Below are positions 1-8,725 of a stretch of DNA of 64,000 nucleotides, one piece after another. The stretch lies in the NCBI RefSeq assembly GCF_017745275.1, contig NZ_JAGHZS010000001.1:434001-498000 (forward strand), read 5' to 3'. The notes under the pieces are model-generated. The model made no database searches. It was not told the DNA's origin and saw nothing but the letters and a program-made list of their open reading frames with translations. Numbering within the stretch: the first letter of the stretch is position 1; each line of letters opens with the position of its first letter. Source of the stretch: Chitinophaga sp. (GTDB lineage: Bacteria > Bacteroidota > Bacteroidia > Chitinophagales > Chitinophagaceae). A program made the translations under genes and the position numbers.

Positions 1-586
1 CGCGAAAACTGGGGCATTGTCCAAATGCGAAATTATAATACGCGGAAAAATAATGTTGCAATATCCATAAGGGATAGGTTTGATTATATCCATCCCTGAT
101 CTGTCTTTTCACTAATTGCGTCATTAAGCTATCCGTTGGCATATCATTGATGGACAATATTTCCTGCCCGGCCTGTAGCGCTTTGTTGAGGGAGCCGTTG
201 TCCCGGATAAACAGCTTTCCGTCACGACAGGTTACCAATAACGGTAAAAATCGTCCCTTGCTGCTATAATAAGCCATAGCCGCTTCGCTGGGCAGGAACA
301 TGGTATGCCCGTCTGCAATTTTTTCATGGAGGAGGGTAATTAAACTTAAAAACGCCTGCTCCTTCATCGGGTGATTTATCTCGTGGTAAAGACTATCGCA
401 AAAGGCGGAAAATACTTGCCTGGAAGTATAGCGATAAAGCGCGGGGTGTATAGTTTCCAGTTGCTTTCTTAGGAAGCGAAAATCAGCTTTTAACGCAGCG
501 GGTGGGTATAATTGATCAGGGGGTTGCTGCGCTGTCGCAGAAAAGGCGATCAATAACAGGAAGATACAACGTCGGAGACTAATCAT
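1..586 (-). CDS. S41 family peptidase, N-terminal part (cut by window edge)
   Basis: The reading frame runs from an ATG at 586 to the window edge without a stop, giving about 195 residues. A signal peptide is visible (basic start, hydrophobic core, end at a Thr-Ala-Gln). The following helical region resembles the N-terminal lid of Bacteroidota S41 (C-terminal-processing/tricorn-like) peptidases: a segment reading LETIHPALYRYTS, then KIADGHT. It is followed by a PDZ-like turn, AGQEILSINDMP. The catalytic Ser/Lys region would lie outside the window, so activity cannot be judged. It starts 26 bp after the stop of apbE on the same strand and is probably the last gene seen of the SusC/SusD operon. 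The family call is inferred from motifs only. Confidence 0.7.
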   Translation of the reverse strand, partial: MISLRRCIFLLLIAFSATAQQPPDQLYPPAALKADFRFLRKQLETIHPALYRYTSRQVFSAFCDSLYHEINHPMKEQAFLSLITLLHEKIADGHTMFLPSEAAMAYYSSKGRFLPLLVTCRDGKLFIRDNGSLNKALQAGQEILSINDMPTDSLMTQLVKRQIRDGYNQTYPLWILQHYFSAYYNFAFGQCPSFR

Positions 587-612
587 CCTTTAATTTACGA
601 CAAGAAATGAAT

Positions 613-1566
613 TCACGGAAGCCCCTTAATAAAAGGCTTAATCCCTTCCGTCACAAATACTTTCAATTGTCCATCATCTCCCTTGTAAACCAGGTAAGCG
701 TCCAGCTCTTTATGCTGCAACAGAAAGCGTTTCGTAGCTTCCAATCCCATTACCATAAAAGCAGTATCGTAGCCGTCGGCAGTAATGGCATCATCGGCAA
801 AAACGGTGACGCTGAGTAAGTCGGCTGGCGCAGTGGCGCCGGTGGCGGGGTTGATGATGTGTCCGAAGGTATGGCCGTCCTGCTGGTAGTAGTCGCGGTA
901 ATTACCGGCTGTAGTGGCAGCCTTGTTAAATAACTGCACGGTGGAAGCTTCTGCTTCCGGGTGCAGTGGATTGTCGATGCCAATACTCCAAGGAATACCG
1001 TTTTTCCGGCCTTTGCAGCGCACTTCTCCTCCTATCTCCACCATGTAGTCGCTGATGCCGTTGCGCTCCAGCAAGGTGGCTAAAACATCCACACTATAGC
1101 CTTGCGCGATGCCATCGAAATCGAGGCGCACCTGCTCCTGTAGTTTATGTACTTTATTTTCGTCGAATACAATTTTGGTGAAGCCTACATATTGTAATAA
1201 AGAATCCTTTTTTTCCCACCACGGTTGGCCGGATTTTTTCCCGGCGCGATAGGCTGCTGTGAGTGGCATCACAGTAGGGTCGAAGGCGCCATGAGTAGCG
1301 GTATATATTTCAGCGGACTTTTTGAGTACCGGGTAAAAATAAGGCAGCTCATAAGTCCAGGTGGTGGATTTATTAAAGAGCGATATTTCGGAGTCATTAC
1401 GATAAAGGGACAAACACTGGTCTATTTCCTGCAGCGTGCTATCAATGGCAGATTGCAGTTGCGGATGCGGGATACCGGTATATCTCACCTGCCAGGTGGT
1501 GCCCTGGGCGGCACCGCTAAGGCTCACCACCTGGCTGTGAAATAGTAAAAAAAACAGGTACATCAT
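613..1566 (-). CDS. apbE: FAD:protein FMN transferase (ApbE)
   Basis: ApbE moves FMN from FAD onto a Thr or Ser of extracytoplasmic flavoproteins. The 317-residue protein has a short hydrophobic N-terminus, a family motif DFDGIAQGYSVD near residues 149-160, a VEIGGEVRCKG segment near 176-186, and GHIINPATGATA near 235-246. The Asp-rich metal-binding stretch DDAITADGYDTAFMVMG follows at about 258-274. The order and length match ApbE/NosX proteins. Its start overlaps the stop of the FAD oxidoreductase gene by one base, so the two are likely translationally coupled. A candidate substrate carrying a DxxTGAT motif is encoded two genes upstream (3346-4521), which is the strongest clue to its local job. 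Confidence 0.93.
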   Translation of the reverse strand: MMYLFFLLFHSQVVSLSGAAQGTTWQVRYTGIPHPQLQSAIDSTLQEIDQCLSLYRNDSEISLFNKSTTWTYELPYFYPVLKKSAEIYTATHGAFDPTVMPLTAAYRAGKKSGQPWWEKKDSLLQYVGFTKIVFDENKVHKLQEQVRLDFDGIAQGYSVDVLATLLERNGISDYMVEIGGEVRCKGRKNGIPWSIGIDNPLHPEAEASTVQLFNKAATTAGNYRDYYQQDGHTFGHIINPATGATAPADLLSVTVFADDAITADGYDTAFMVMGLEATKRFLLQHKELDAYLVYKGDDGQLKVFVTEGIKPFIKGLP

Positions 1567-3368
1567 TATTCCTGCAATAACTGCATTAATTCTGATAAAT
1601 GCGCGCTGTATACTTCCCGTGGACTGCTGTGATATTTTTGCGCCACGGAAGCCGCAAAGCCTACCACTTCTCCCATCATACCACAGGTACGCATTACCCT
1701 GGTGCTGCCAAAAGCCACGTGCGTGGTGCTGATATTTCTACCGGCCATAAACAGGTTGCTGATATTACGGGAATACAGGCAACGGTAAGGAATGGTATAA
1801 GGCGCTACCCGGATATGCCGGGTGCCTGCGAAAAATTCCTGTCCTTCAAAATACTTATGATTCAGGGAATCGGGGAAGTGCAGGTCGATGGTCCAGGTAG
1901 CGGTAACGGCGCCATCAGGATAGTGTTTACCTTCCTGGATGTCCATCTGTGTCAGTACCAGGTCGCCCATAATGCGTCTCGACTCCCGCTTGCCGCCGAT
2001 ATAGGCTACCCATGCCAGCTCTTGTTTCGCATATTTTTCCGGTTTGTTATTTTTGAGATAAGACCAGTTACCGTATACGGCGCGGAGATTATGGTCACGT
2101 ATTTTCTCTGCATCTGTGATGGTATTGAAGTTACCGAAACCCGTTTCCCATTCCCAATCTGCTTTTGTGGCATCGATATGATATTCATCGGAAAAAGGAA
2201 GCGCCCACGGGGTAGCAGGGAAGGTAGTAGGCTTATCTACCGGCACAGCCGCCCATAAGTTAGATGTGCCCAGGGTGAAGCTATCCGGCTTTTCTGCGGC
2301 TAGTGATTCATGTGTTTCTGCTTTACTTTCCCTGCCCATGCGGAAGTCTGCGCCTGCAAGATAGCCAATGGTACCGTCGCCGGTACAATCTGAAAAATAA
2401 GTGCCGGTAAACCGGGTGTCCTGGCTGGTGGCAATATCACGGCCGGTGACGGCAATAATGCGGTCGTTTTCTTTCTCTACTTTATACACATAGGTGTTGA
2501 GGAACACTTTAAGATTTTTCTCTGCTTTTACGATGGCAGCTTTCCGGCCATCGCCATATTCTTCCCCATCCGGGTTACCATTGCCAGGGTCGCCGTTATC
2601 CATCTCTCTAACGATTCTTCCTAATTTAGGATAATAGTTTTTGTCGATTTCTCCGCGCAGATGCACCCGCACTTCAGAGCTGTTGTTGCCACCAAGTACC
2701 GGGCGATCCTGTATCAACGCTACCTTTAAACCCATGCGGGAAGCGGAGATAGCGGCACAGGTGCCGGCAATACCACCGCCAACTACCACCAGGTCATACT
2801 TTCCACCATCAGCCGGCTGTTCGCTGGTATGCAATAATTTTCTGCGTAAGGCGCTTAAAGCAGGCTTATCATTAGGGGGCGTATATTTTTGCGCAGTGGT
2901 AAATAACAACGCATCACATCTGCCGTTGAAACCAGTGAGATCCTGCAGCGCTATTTTGGTATTCACATTGGTGATATTCACAACGCCGCCATCGTACCAT
3001 TTCCATTCATCGTTACCGCTTTCTCCAAATATCGGGGTGAGTGGTATATCGTTCACGACTACACGAAATTTACCGGGTCCTTTGGGAAATGGCGCCCAGT
3101 CTTTGGTACGTACCCATACATGATATTTTCCTTTGGCAGGGAAGCTCACACTGGTTACTGCATCTTTCACCGGGCGGCCCATACCATGCGCCATGAGGTA
3201 AGAAGAGCCCATGGTAACAAACGATTGCTGGTCAATTACCCAGCCACCCCTGTTGGCGAAAGATTCTGTTTCCACCAAAACCGGTTCCTGTGCGTGGACC
3301 CACATGGAACTGCAACATAGCGCTATCACCCGCCACCATGTTTTGCTACTGACTAATACGCTTTTCAT
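1566..3368 (-). CDS. Secreted FAD-dependent oxidoreductase (FAD_oxidored family) with N-terminal beta-sandwich
   Basis: I chose the ATG at 3368 because it opens directly into a signal peptide (MKSVLVSSKTWWRVIALCC, cleavage near the His-Ala-Gln at 25-27). The longer frame to 3458 only adds a non-hydrophobic leader. Residues about 28-160 look like a carbohydrate-binding-type beta-sandwich seen in exported FAD oxidoreductases (GGWVIDQQSF, KYHVWVRTKDW). The dinucleotide-binding motif VVVGGGIAGT lies at about 194-203, followed by LGGNNSSEVRVHLRGE and later SDCTGDGTIGYLAGA, as in the PF12831 family (also labelled exported xanthan lyase/oxidoreductase). The substrate is unknown. The gene overlaps the upstream FMN_bind gene by 23 bp and apbE by 1 bp, so these three are one unit. 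Sugar or glycoconjugate oxidation is plausible but inferred. Confidence 0.85.
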   Translation of the reverse strand: MKSVLVSSKTWWRVIALCCSSMWVHAQEPVLVETESFANRGGWVIDQQSFVTMGSSYLMAHGMGRPVKDAVTSVSFPAKGKYHVWVRTKDWAPFPKGPGKFRVVVNDIPLTPIFGESGNDEWKWYDGGVVNITNVNTKIALQDLTGFNGRCDALLFTTAQKYTPPNDKPALSALRRKLLHTSEQPADGGKYDLVVVGGGIAGTCAAISASRMGLKVALIQDRPVLGGNNSSEVRVHLRGEIDKNYYPKLGRIVREMDNGDPGNGNPDGEEYGDGRKAAIVKAEKNLKVFLNTYVYKVEKENDRIIAVTGRDIATSQDTRFTGTYFSDCTGDGTIGYLAGADFRMGRESKAETHESLAAEKPDSFTLGTSNLWAAVPVDKPTTFPATPWALPFSDEYHIDATKADWEWETGFGNFNTITDAEKIRDHNLRAVYGNWSYLKNNKPEKYAKQELAWVAYIGGKRESRRIMGDLVLTQMDIQEGKHYPDGAVTATWTIDLHFPDSLNHKYFEGQEFFAGTRHIRVAPYTIPYRCLYSRNISNLFMAGRNISTTHVAFGSTRVMRTCGMMGEVVGFAASVAQKYHSSPREVYSAHLSELMQLLQE

Positions 3369-4521
3369 AATTGTATAGCTGCTTTTTAACGTGTTTACTA
3401 TCGGGTTTCCGTTGTTGTATGAGTGTATAAATAATGGCTGCTTTTTCTGCATCTGCACTGGTAAGTTGTGCGGCCAGCTGCTCTAACGGCAGCACCGGCG
3501 CCTGCTGTAATAACGGGAGTATTAAGGCCGACTGCTCCGTGTTGGCATTCGGGAAAACGTCTGCCAGTTGACGGGTCAATGCTGTATCCAGTGGTATGTT
3601 TTTTAGTTTGCGTAAGATGGTAACCTGCACCGGGTATGCCGCTGCTGCATATATTTTCCACAGCCAACGCTGGGAGGATTTGCCGCTCATAAAATCCGGA
3701 TGCAGTTGTTGTATTAAATACCGCGTCAGGAACACATTTTTTCCGGCTACTACCTCGCGGATATCGGGTTCAAAACCGGCCTTGATATGACCGCTTTTAT
3801 CCATCACTTTATCGATGGCCCAATACTGGTAAGCATAGTTTCCGGAGGCCAGCATCCGATGCCACATCGCTTCGTTGCTGTACGTTTCAGTAATACGCAT
3901 CATCTCCTCCACTACTGGTCCATGGGCAATATGCCACAACGTATAACAGGAATATACCGCACCGGATATCACTTCATTTTTGATCGTCTTCAAGGTGGCG
4001 CCGGTTCTGGCATCCACGGAGTCGGTCAGGTTTTCTGTACCGGGCACAATGAGGTCCGTAATTTTCAAAGATGCCAGCAACGAGTTGGATTTGGCGAGGA
4101 TGTCCTGCATCTTTTCATAGTCTGCCGGCTTAAACACTTTATGATCCAGTTTGGTCAACGCCTCATTTACCGGCAAGTCGTAGCGGATATAATTCCCCAG
4201 CAGGTCCCAGTAAAAATTGATGTACACCGGTTTGCATTCGCCGGTATAACAAACCGGTGTAAAGATGTTGCTGAAATAATACAATGGCTGTCCGGCCTTG
4301 TTGGTAGCCAGGTACAACGGATACACCGTGGTATCGTTTTCCCGGAAAGTAAAGGCGCGCTGGTGAGTGGCTACCGGCAACAGGTAACGGTTGTGCAACA
4401 CATCATTGACATGACTGGTATCCAATACCTGCAGCCCGGCAGTATCTGCCGGTATACAGAATGCTGTGGCACTTAGCGCCAGCCATCCTGTTATCCACCA
4501 TGCCACCATTGTATATTTCAT
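3346..4521 (-). CDS. Secreted FMN_bind-like protein with ApbE flavinylation motif
   Basis: This 391-residue protein has a signal peptide (MKYTMVAWWITGWLALSATAFC). The most telling feature is D170-A-R-T-G-A-T176, an exact match to the known ApbE target consensus Dxx(s/t)GAT, in which the last Thr receives FMN. The segment after it (LKTIKNEVISGAV) also fits the end of FMN_bind domains of the RnfG/NqrC/NosR type. Upstream, a strand pattern around KPVYINFYWDLLGNYIRYDL (about 97-116) fits the beta core of such a domain. The C-terminal 150 residues are helical and may form HEAT-like repeats. It sits 2 bp after the upstream gene and overlaps the oxidoreductase gene, with apbE next. The likely role is a periplasmic electron carrier for the oxidoreductase; this is inferred. 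Confidence 0.7.
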   Translation of the reverse strand: MKYTMVAWWITGWLALSATAFCIPADTAGLQVLDTSHVNDVLHNRYLLPVATHQRAFTFRENDTTVYPLYLATNKAGQPLYYFSNIFTPVCYTGECKPVYINFYWDLLGNYIRYDLPVNEALTKLDHKVFKPADYEKMQDILAKSNSLLASLKITDLIVPGTENLTDSVDARTGATLKTIKNEVISGAVYSCYTLWHIAHGPVVEEMMRITETYSNEAMWHRMLASGNYAYQYWAIDKVMDKSGHIKAGFEPDIREVVAGKNVFLTRYLIQQLHPDFMSGKSSQRWLWKIYAAAAYPVQVTILRKLKNIPLDTALTRQLADVFPNANTEQSALILPLLQQAPVLPLEQLAAQLTSADAEKAAIIYTLIQQRKPDSKHVKKQLYNYEKRISQ

Positions 4522-4523
4522 AA

Positions 4524-7010
4524 CTATTTATATTCCAGCCACGCCGTAGCGTTGCAGTCTTTATTACTGTTAAAACGAATCCACCTGGCCTGGAAGCCTT
4601 TCGGGAACTGGTATTGAAAGGTTTCGCCAGGCGCTACCGTCACGGTTTTATAAGGCATCCAGGTACCGTTGCCTACGGGATCTGTAGCAATCGTGAACGT
4701 AACGGATATTTTGGCATCATGCGATAATTGCAGGCTGCGATTGTCGTAAAACCCAATGAGATAAGGGTCTGACGACTCCCCTGCTTTTACTGCCGAATTT
4801 TTCCACGGACCACCGTGGCCGGTAGGTTTACCCATTTGCCACAGGTCATCAATGGCGCCTGCCCATACGGCCGCTTTTTTATCATCGGATACAATGATGT
4901 GTGCGCCTGCTTTTGCGGCCGGGTCAATGCCGGTCATAATCAGCATGCCACGGTAGGAAGCGTAATCATTAATCCGGAAATGATGAGAAGAAATGGGTCG
5001 TATTTTCGCATAGCCGTCCGCGTTTTCTGCCGGCAGTTCATAGAACGTACCATGGCAGTTAAACAAGTCTCTCTCTGTAGATACTTCCCGGCAAATCCGC
5101 AACGCGGCTTTACCAACGAGCGGCGTATATGCCTCATCGCCTAACGGCAATCGCCAGCGACGGCCTTTATCGTCCACAATCAATATGGAACCCGTTTCAA
5201 TGAGTACCGGCTGTTGCGGAATGGCAAATTGCTTTTCAATAAAATCAGCGGTAGCCGCATCGGTTTTGGGTTGCAACTGCATGTCGGCATTCAGTTCATA
5301 GTAGCCGGTATTAGTAGCGTCGCCATTTTGATAGGTACGCGCTAACATGCCCAATGCACGGCGATCATTGCCCAGTCCGTATAACAGGCCTCCTTTTACC
5401 TGTGAGGCCGTTACTTTACTGAGACCGTCAAAGATTGGCGCCGCGGTGGTGTGGCGGGTATCGTTGGCGGTATAAGAAAAATGCGCCGTAGCGGTAACGG
5501 CTTTACTCGCTTTTACGCGAATCCATTCTCCGGGTATCTGCGTTGGAAAAATCACTTCCGCGGCCTGTCCGGGCGCTACGGTGATAGTTTGCGCAACGGT
5601 CCACTGATCGTTACCGTTGCGGTCTGTTTCAAATGTAAACAGGACCGGTTGTGTGCCGTTATGTTGAATACGTGCGCTGCGTTGCGGCCAGCCGGCAAAT
5701 AAGAATGGGTCGGAAGGAGTATCGGCTTTCACCGGCTCGTTGAGCCATACAGCTCCTTCGGCGGTATTGGGTCCCAGGTGATCCGGTTGTTGCAAACCGG
5801 TGAACCATAAGTTAGAATTCGATTGGCCGGGGCCTTCAATATTTCCTTTGGCGCGGCGCTTGTTGAGGAATTCCTTTTGTGCGGAGTCATCACAACCAAA
5901 TACCAGTTGGTCCTGCCAGCGGGTATAGTCGCCGATGACTTTTAAATACGCACTACGGGGACGGATACCCGCTGTATGGCCGCTGGCGAATGTGGCCGGG
6001 AAATGCCAGAACATGCCGTGCATGGTCATCAGGTATTCCGGTTTTGCAGCGGTACCTACATCCCTGATACGGGGCCATTCCGTATTCCATCCGTGGGCGC
6101 CGTCATAGCTGTGACTGGCTTTGGGCAAGCGAAAGAACTGCCATTTTCCCTGATCTCTTAATCCCAGTAACAATGATTTATGATCCCACCCGGTGGCCCA
6201 GATTGGATCGGTGACGGGATGTGGATTTCCGGAGATGCCTCCCGGACCGGTGATTTCTACAAATTGATTCCGGCGCACTACTTTCCAGTCCTTACCATTC
6301 CATTCTGATAAGGAGCCGGCTTCTATGTCGAAATCGGTGAGGGCTTTGGGGCCGGGTTCACCATTGTTGGAATAAATGAGCACCCCCTGACCGGAATACA
6401 ATCCTTTCCCATGCGCACCAGGCAATAAAGCCAGTGCTGCATTGGCAAGGGTATCTGCGCCTCTTTTGTTTTTCACATTTCCATCTTCATATAACAATGT
6501 TGGCTGCAGGGTATGTACATCTACTTCATAGAAACCTTCTTCCATGGTGCCATAATATATTTTCCCGGCAGGATCGGTCAGGTGGCGGGCATTGCCGGTA
6601 TGCCGCCCTGGCATTAACGTATAAGGAATGACCCTCACGGTACCTTTATCGCTGATGGCGTAAGGGCCTATAAATAACTGGTTGCTTTCGGGATGTATCA
6701 TTCTATTGGCCGGCGTGCCACCGATGCTTTCTTCCCGCACTATTTGCTGCAGGGCCGGCGTTATTGCATACAACTTATCTGATGAGCCAAAAGGCATATG
6801 CGGACCGTAAGTAATCACCCATAAATTACCTGCCCAGGGTACTACTGCACCGGTGCCACACTCTCCTTCTTTGTTATACATAGCCAGCTTCGGATAAATA
6901 CCGCTATAGGCGCGGGGTTTACCCGATTGTGCGTCGGCGGGGTTATAATAGGCAGCGCCGACCAGGCTCATAATAGCAGCACACAAAATAATATTTCTTC
7001 CGTTTTTCAT
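4524..7010 (-). CDS. Large secreted protein with two C-terminal repeat domains, function unknown
   Basis: The start at 7010 is preferred because it gives a signal peptide (MKNGRNIILCAAIMSLVGAA, ending near PADAQ) and avoids overlap with the SusD gene. The product is 828 residues. The first 400 residues are rich in short Gly/Trp/Tyr strand patterns suggestive of a beta-propeller (GNLWVITYGPHMPFGSSDKL, GKIYYGTMEEGFYEVD). Two similar domains of about 85 residues occur, at about 430-515 and 743-828. Each runs SDP-x-L ... R-S-x-x-x-x-H ... TD-x-x-GN-x-x-W ... TVAPG ... W-I-R ... TA-x-x-x-Y. The second ends at the C-terminus. No catalytic motif was recognised. Its place between susD and the flavoprotein genes suggests a surface or periplasmic binding or processing role for the same substrate. 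Confidence 0.75.
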   Translation of the reverse strand: MKNGRNIILCAAIMSLVGAAYYNPADAQSGKPRAYSGIYPKLAMYNKEGECGTGAVVPWAGNLWVITYGPHMPFGSSDKLYAITPALQQIVREESIGGTPANRMIHPESNQLFIGPYAISDKGTVRVIPYTLMPGRHTGNARHLTDPAGKIYYGTMEEGFYEVDVHTLQPTLLYEDGNVKNKRGADTLANAALALLPGAHGKGLYSGQGVLIYSNNGEPGPKALTDFDIEAGSLSEWNGKDWKVVRRNQFVEITGPGGISGNPHPVTDPIWATGWDHKSLLLGLRDQGKWQFFRLPKASHSYDGAHGWNTEWPRIRDVGTAAKPEYLMTMHGMFWHFPATFASGHTAGIRPRSAYLKVIGDYTRWQDQLVFGCDDSAQKEFLNKRRAKGNIEGPGQSNSNLWFTGLQQPDHLGPNTAEGAVWLNEPVKADTPSDPFLFAGWPQRSARIQHNGTQPVLFTFETDRNGNDQWTVAQTITVAPGQAAEVIFPTQIPGEWIRVKASKAVTATAHFSYTANDTRHTTAAPIFDGLSKVTASQVKGGLLYGLGNDRRALGMLARTYQNGDATNTGYYELNADMQLQPKTDAATADFIEKQFAIPQQPVLIETGSILIVDDKGRRWRLPLGDEAYTPLVGKAALRICREVSTERDLFNCHGTFYELPAENADGYAKIRPISSHHFRINDYASYRGMLIMTGIDPAAKAGAHIIVSDDKKAAVWAGAIDDLWQMGKPTGHGGPWKNSAVKAGESSDPYLIGFYDNRSLQLSHDAKISVTFTIATDPVGNGTWMPYKTVTVAPGETFQYQFPKGFQARWIRFNSNKDCNATAWLEYK

Positions 7011-7027
7011 ATTGTTTTTTTGCGTGC

Positions 7028-8713
7028 TTAGTAATTTGGATTCTGCGTCAGATGACTGGTCAATACTTCGGTTGACGGAATTGGCCACAGGTACTGGCGG
7101 GTAGCGTCAAACTTGCGTACGGCAATTTGTTTTACGAGCCCAGCACTATACATCGGGGAAAAGTCGGCCACTCCATCTGCATCTATCACCGGTGTTTGCG
7201 GGAAGAACCACAGCCCCGGCTTCACTACTTTGGCACGCAGATCAGCTGGATCCAGCAGGCCAAAGTTCGCCCTGTTCAATACTTTCTCTGCCAGGCGCCA
7301 GCGGATGATATCCATATAACGAATGCCTTCCAGCGCAAACTCCATGCGTCTTTCAATACGGATCACCTGCATCAGCGCATTCTTCTCTGTAATGGTAACG
7401 GCAGGATAAGCGGCCGTGTTCGTATAGGCGGTACCGTAAGCGCGGGCGCGTACTTTATTAATCGCATCAAGCACCGATTGATCAATATCTCCCAGCGCTG
7501 TTTTTGCTTCTGCATACATCAGCAATACATCTGCATAACGGATAATGATATTGTCCGGTTCTACCGTCCAGGAGTTGAGGAGCCAGTCGCCGTCAATACC
7601 TTTCTTCCACAACAGCCCGTTAAAAGAGGCGTACTGCGCAATAGAGCGGGTGTCTTTATTTTCCACATACTTATTGTCCGATACTTTTAACACGGTCACA
7701 GAGTCCGGATGTGGTTGGAAAATATATCCCAGGTGCGGCGTCTGAAACTCCACCAGCGTGGCGGCACAGCGGGGATCACGGTTATCAAAGGGACGGCGCG
7801 GGTTAAACAAAGGCGATTGATCAATGGGTAATCCATCTTTGCAGAGGAAGGCGCAGAACAGGTCCCAGGAAGGATCTTTCGCAGCCCAGCCGCCGGCATT
7901 ACGGGTAACATAGTTCTGGCAATCGCCCAGCGTTACTTTCAAAGTAATAGAACGGGGCAGTCCGAAAACGGTTTCAGCAGAATTCTTTGTTTTAGATAAA
8001 AAGAGATTACCGAAGTCGTCGTGCAATTTATAGATGTTGAGATCCATACAGGCTTTGGCAGCAGTTTTAGCGGTTTCCCAATCACCCATATACAAAGCAA
8101 TGCGTGCTTTCATGGCCAGCGCAGCACCTTTGGTAGCGCGCTTCAGATCACTGCCGCTATACGTGGTTTTCAACGACGCAGCAGCGAGGTCGAAGTCCGC
8201 ATAAATTTTTTGCAGCACCTCCTGCGGTTTACTTTGCTTCAGCTGCAGCGCTTGTTCTATATCCAGGATAGAATCGGTGTACACGATATTGCCATAGTGA
8301 GATAACAAACGGGAATACTGGCAGGCTCTTACAAAGCGTGCTTCTGCAGAATAGCTGGCAATCTGGTCGGCCGACAATACCTTGCTGGCCCTGGAAATGC
8401 TTTGCAAAACATTGTTAGCCCTCGCGATGGCTTTGTAGGTTTTGGTCCACCAGTCTTTCACGAACCCGGTTTCACCATTGATGGTAGCGCCGGTTACTTC
8501 TGTGGTCACGTCGCGGTATATCCAGTCGTCGGTCCACTCGTCGTTGTCTTTCAGCCAGAAATCACCTTTATAAAGGCCGTTGAGCGACATGTTAATTTCT
8601 TCCGGTGTAGAATTCCAGGTTTCGCTGGAACCGTCAGACAAAGGATGCAGGTCCAGTGAACCACAGGCACTCAGCAACATCCCGGTGAATATGATAATAG
8701 CCAATTGTTTCAT
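7028..8713 (-). CDS. SusD/RagB family outer-membrane lipoprotein
   Basis: SusD-like proteins are surface lipoproteins that close over a SusC channel and capture the substrate. The 561-residue product starts with a lipoprotein signal (LLSACGS, Cys at about 17). It shows the usual SusD pattern: an N-terminal STPEEINMSLNGLY segment, a helical TPR-like core with FVRACQYSRLLSHYG, and a C-terminal block with IIRYADVLLMYAEAKTALGD and RRMEFALEGIRYMDIIRW. It ends in a family-typical L-WPIPSTEV-N-P-N-Y tail. It lies 12 bp after the SusC gene and 17 bp before the large secreted protein, so all are probably co-transcribed. The substrate cannot be read from the sequence. Confidence 0.95.
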   Translation of the reverse strand: MKQLAIIIFTGMLLSACGSLDLHPLSDGSSETWNSTPEEINMSLNGLYKGDFWLKDNDEWTDDWIYRDVTTEVTGATINGETGFVKDWWTKTYKAIARANNVLQSISRASKVLSADQIASYSAEARFVRACQYSRLLSHYGNIVYTDSILDIEQALQLKQSKPQEVLQKIYADFDLAAASLKTTYSGSDLKRATKGAALAMKARIALYMGDWETAKTAAKACMDLNIYKLHDDFGNLFLSKTKNSAETVFGLPRSITLKVTLGDCQNYVTRNAGGWAAKDPSWDLFCAFLCKDGLPIDQSPLFNPRRPFDNRDPRCAATLVEFQTPHLGYIFQPHPDSVTVLKVSDNKYVENKDTRSIAQYASFNGLLWKKGIDGDWLLNSWTVEPDNIIIRYADVLLMYAEAKTALGDIDQSVLDAINKVRARAYGTAYTNTAAYPAVTITEKNALMQVIRIERRMEFALEGIRYMDIIRWRLAEKVLNRANFGLLDPADLRAKVVKPGLWFFPQTPVIDADGVADFSPMYSAGLVKQIAVRKFDATRQYLWPIPSTEVLTSHLTQNPNY

Positions 8714-8725
8714 GATCGTGGAATT

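Noticed and set aside
3369..3458. N-terminal extension of the FAD oxidoreductase to 3458
   Set aside because: It would extend overlap with the upstream gene and place 30 non-hydrophobic residues before a clear signal peptide.
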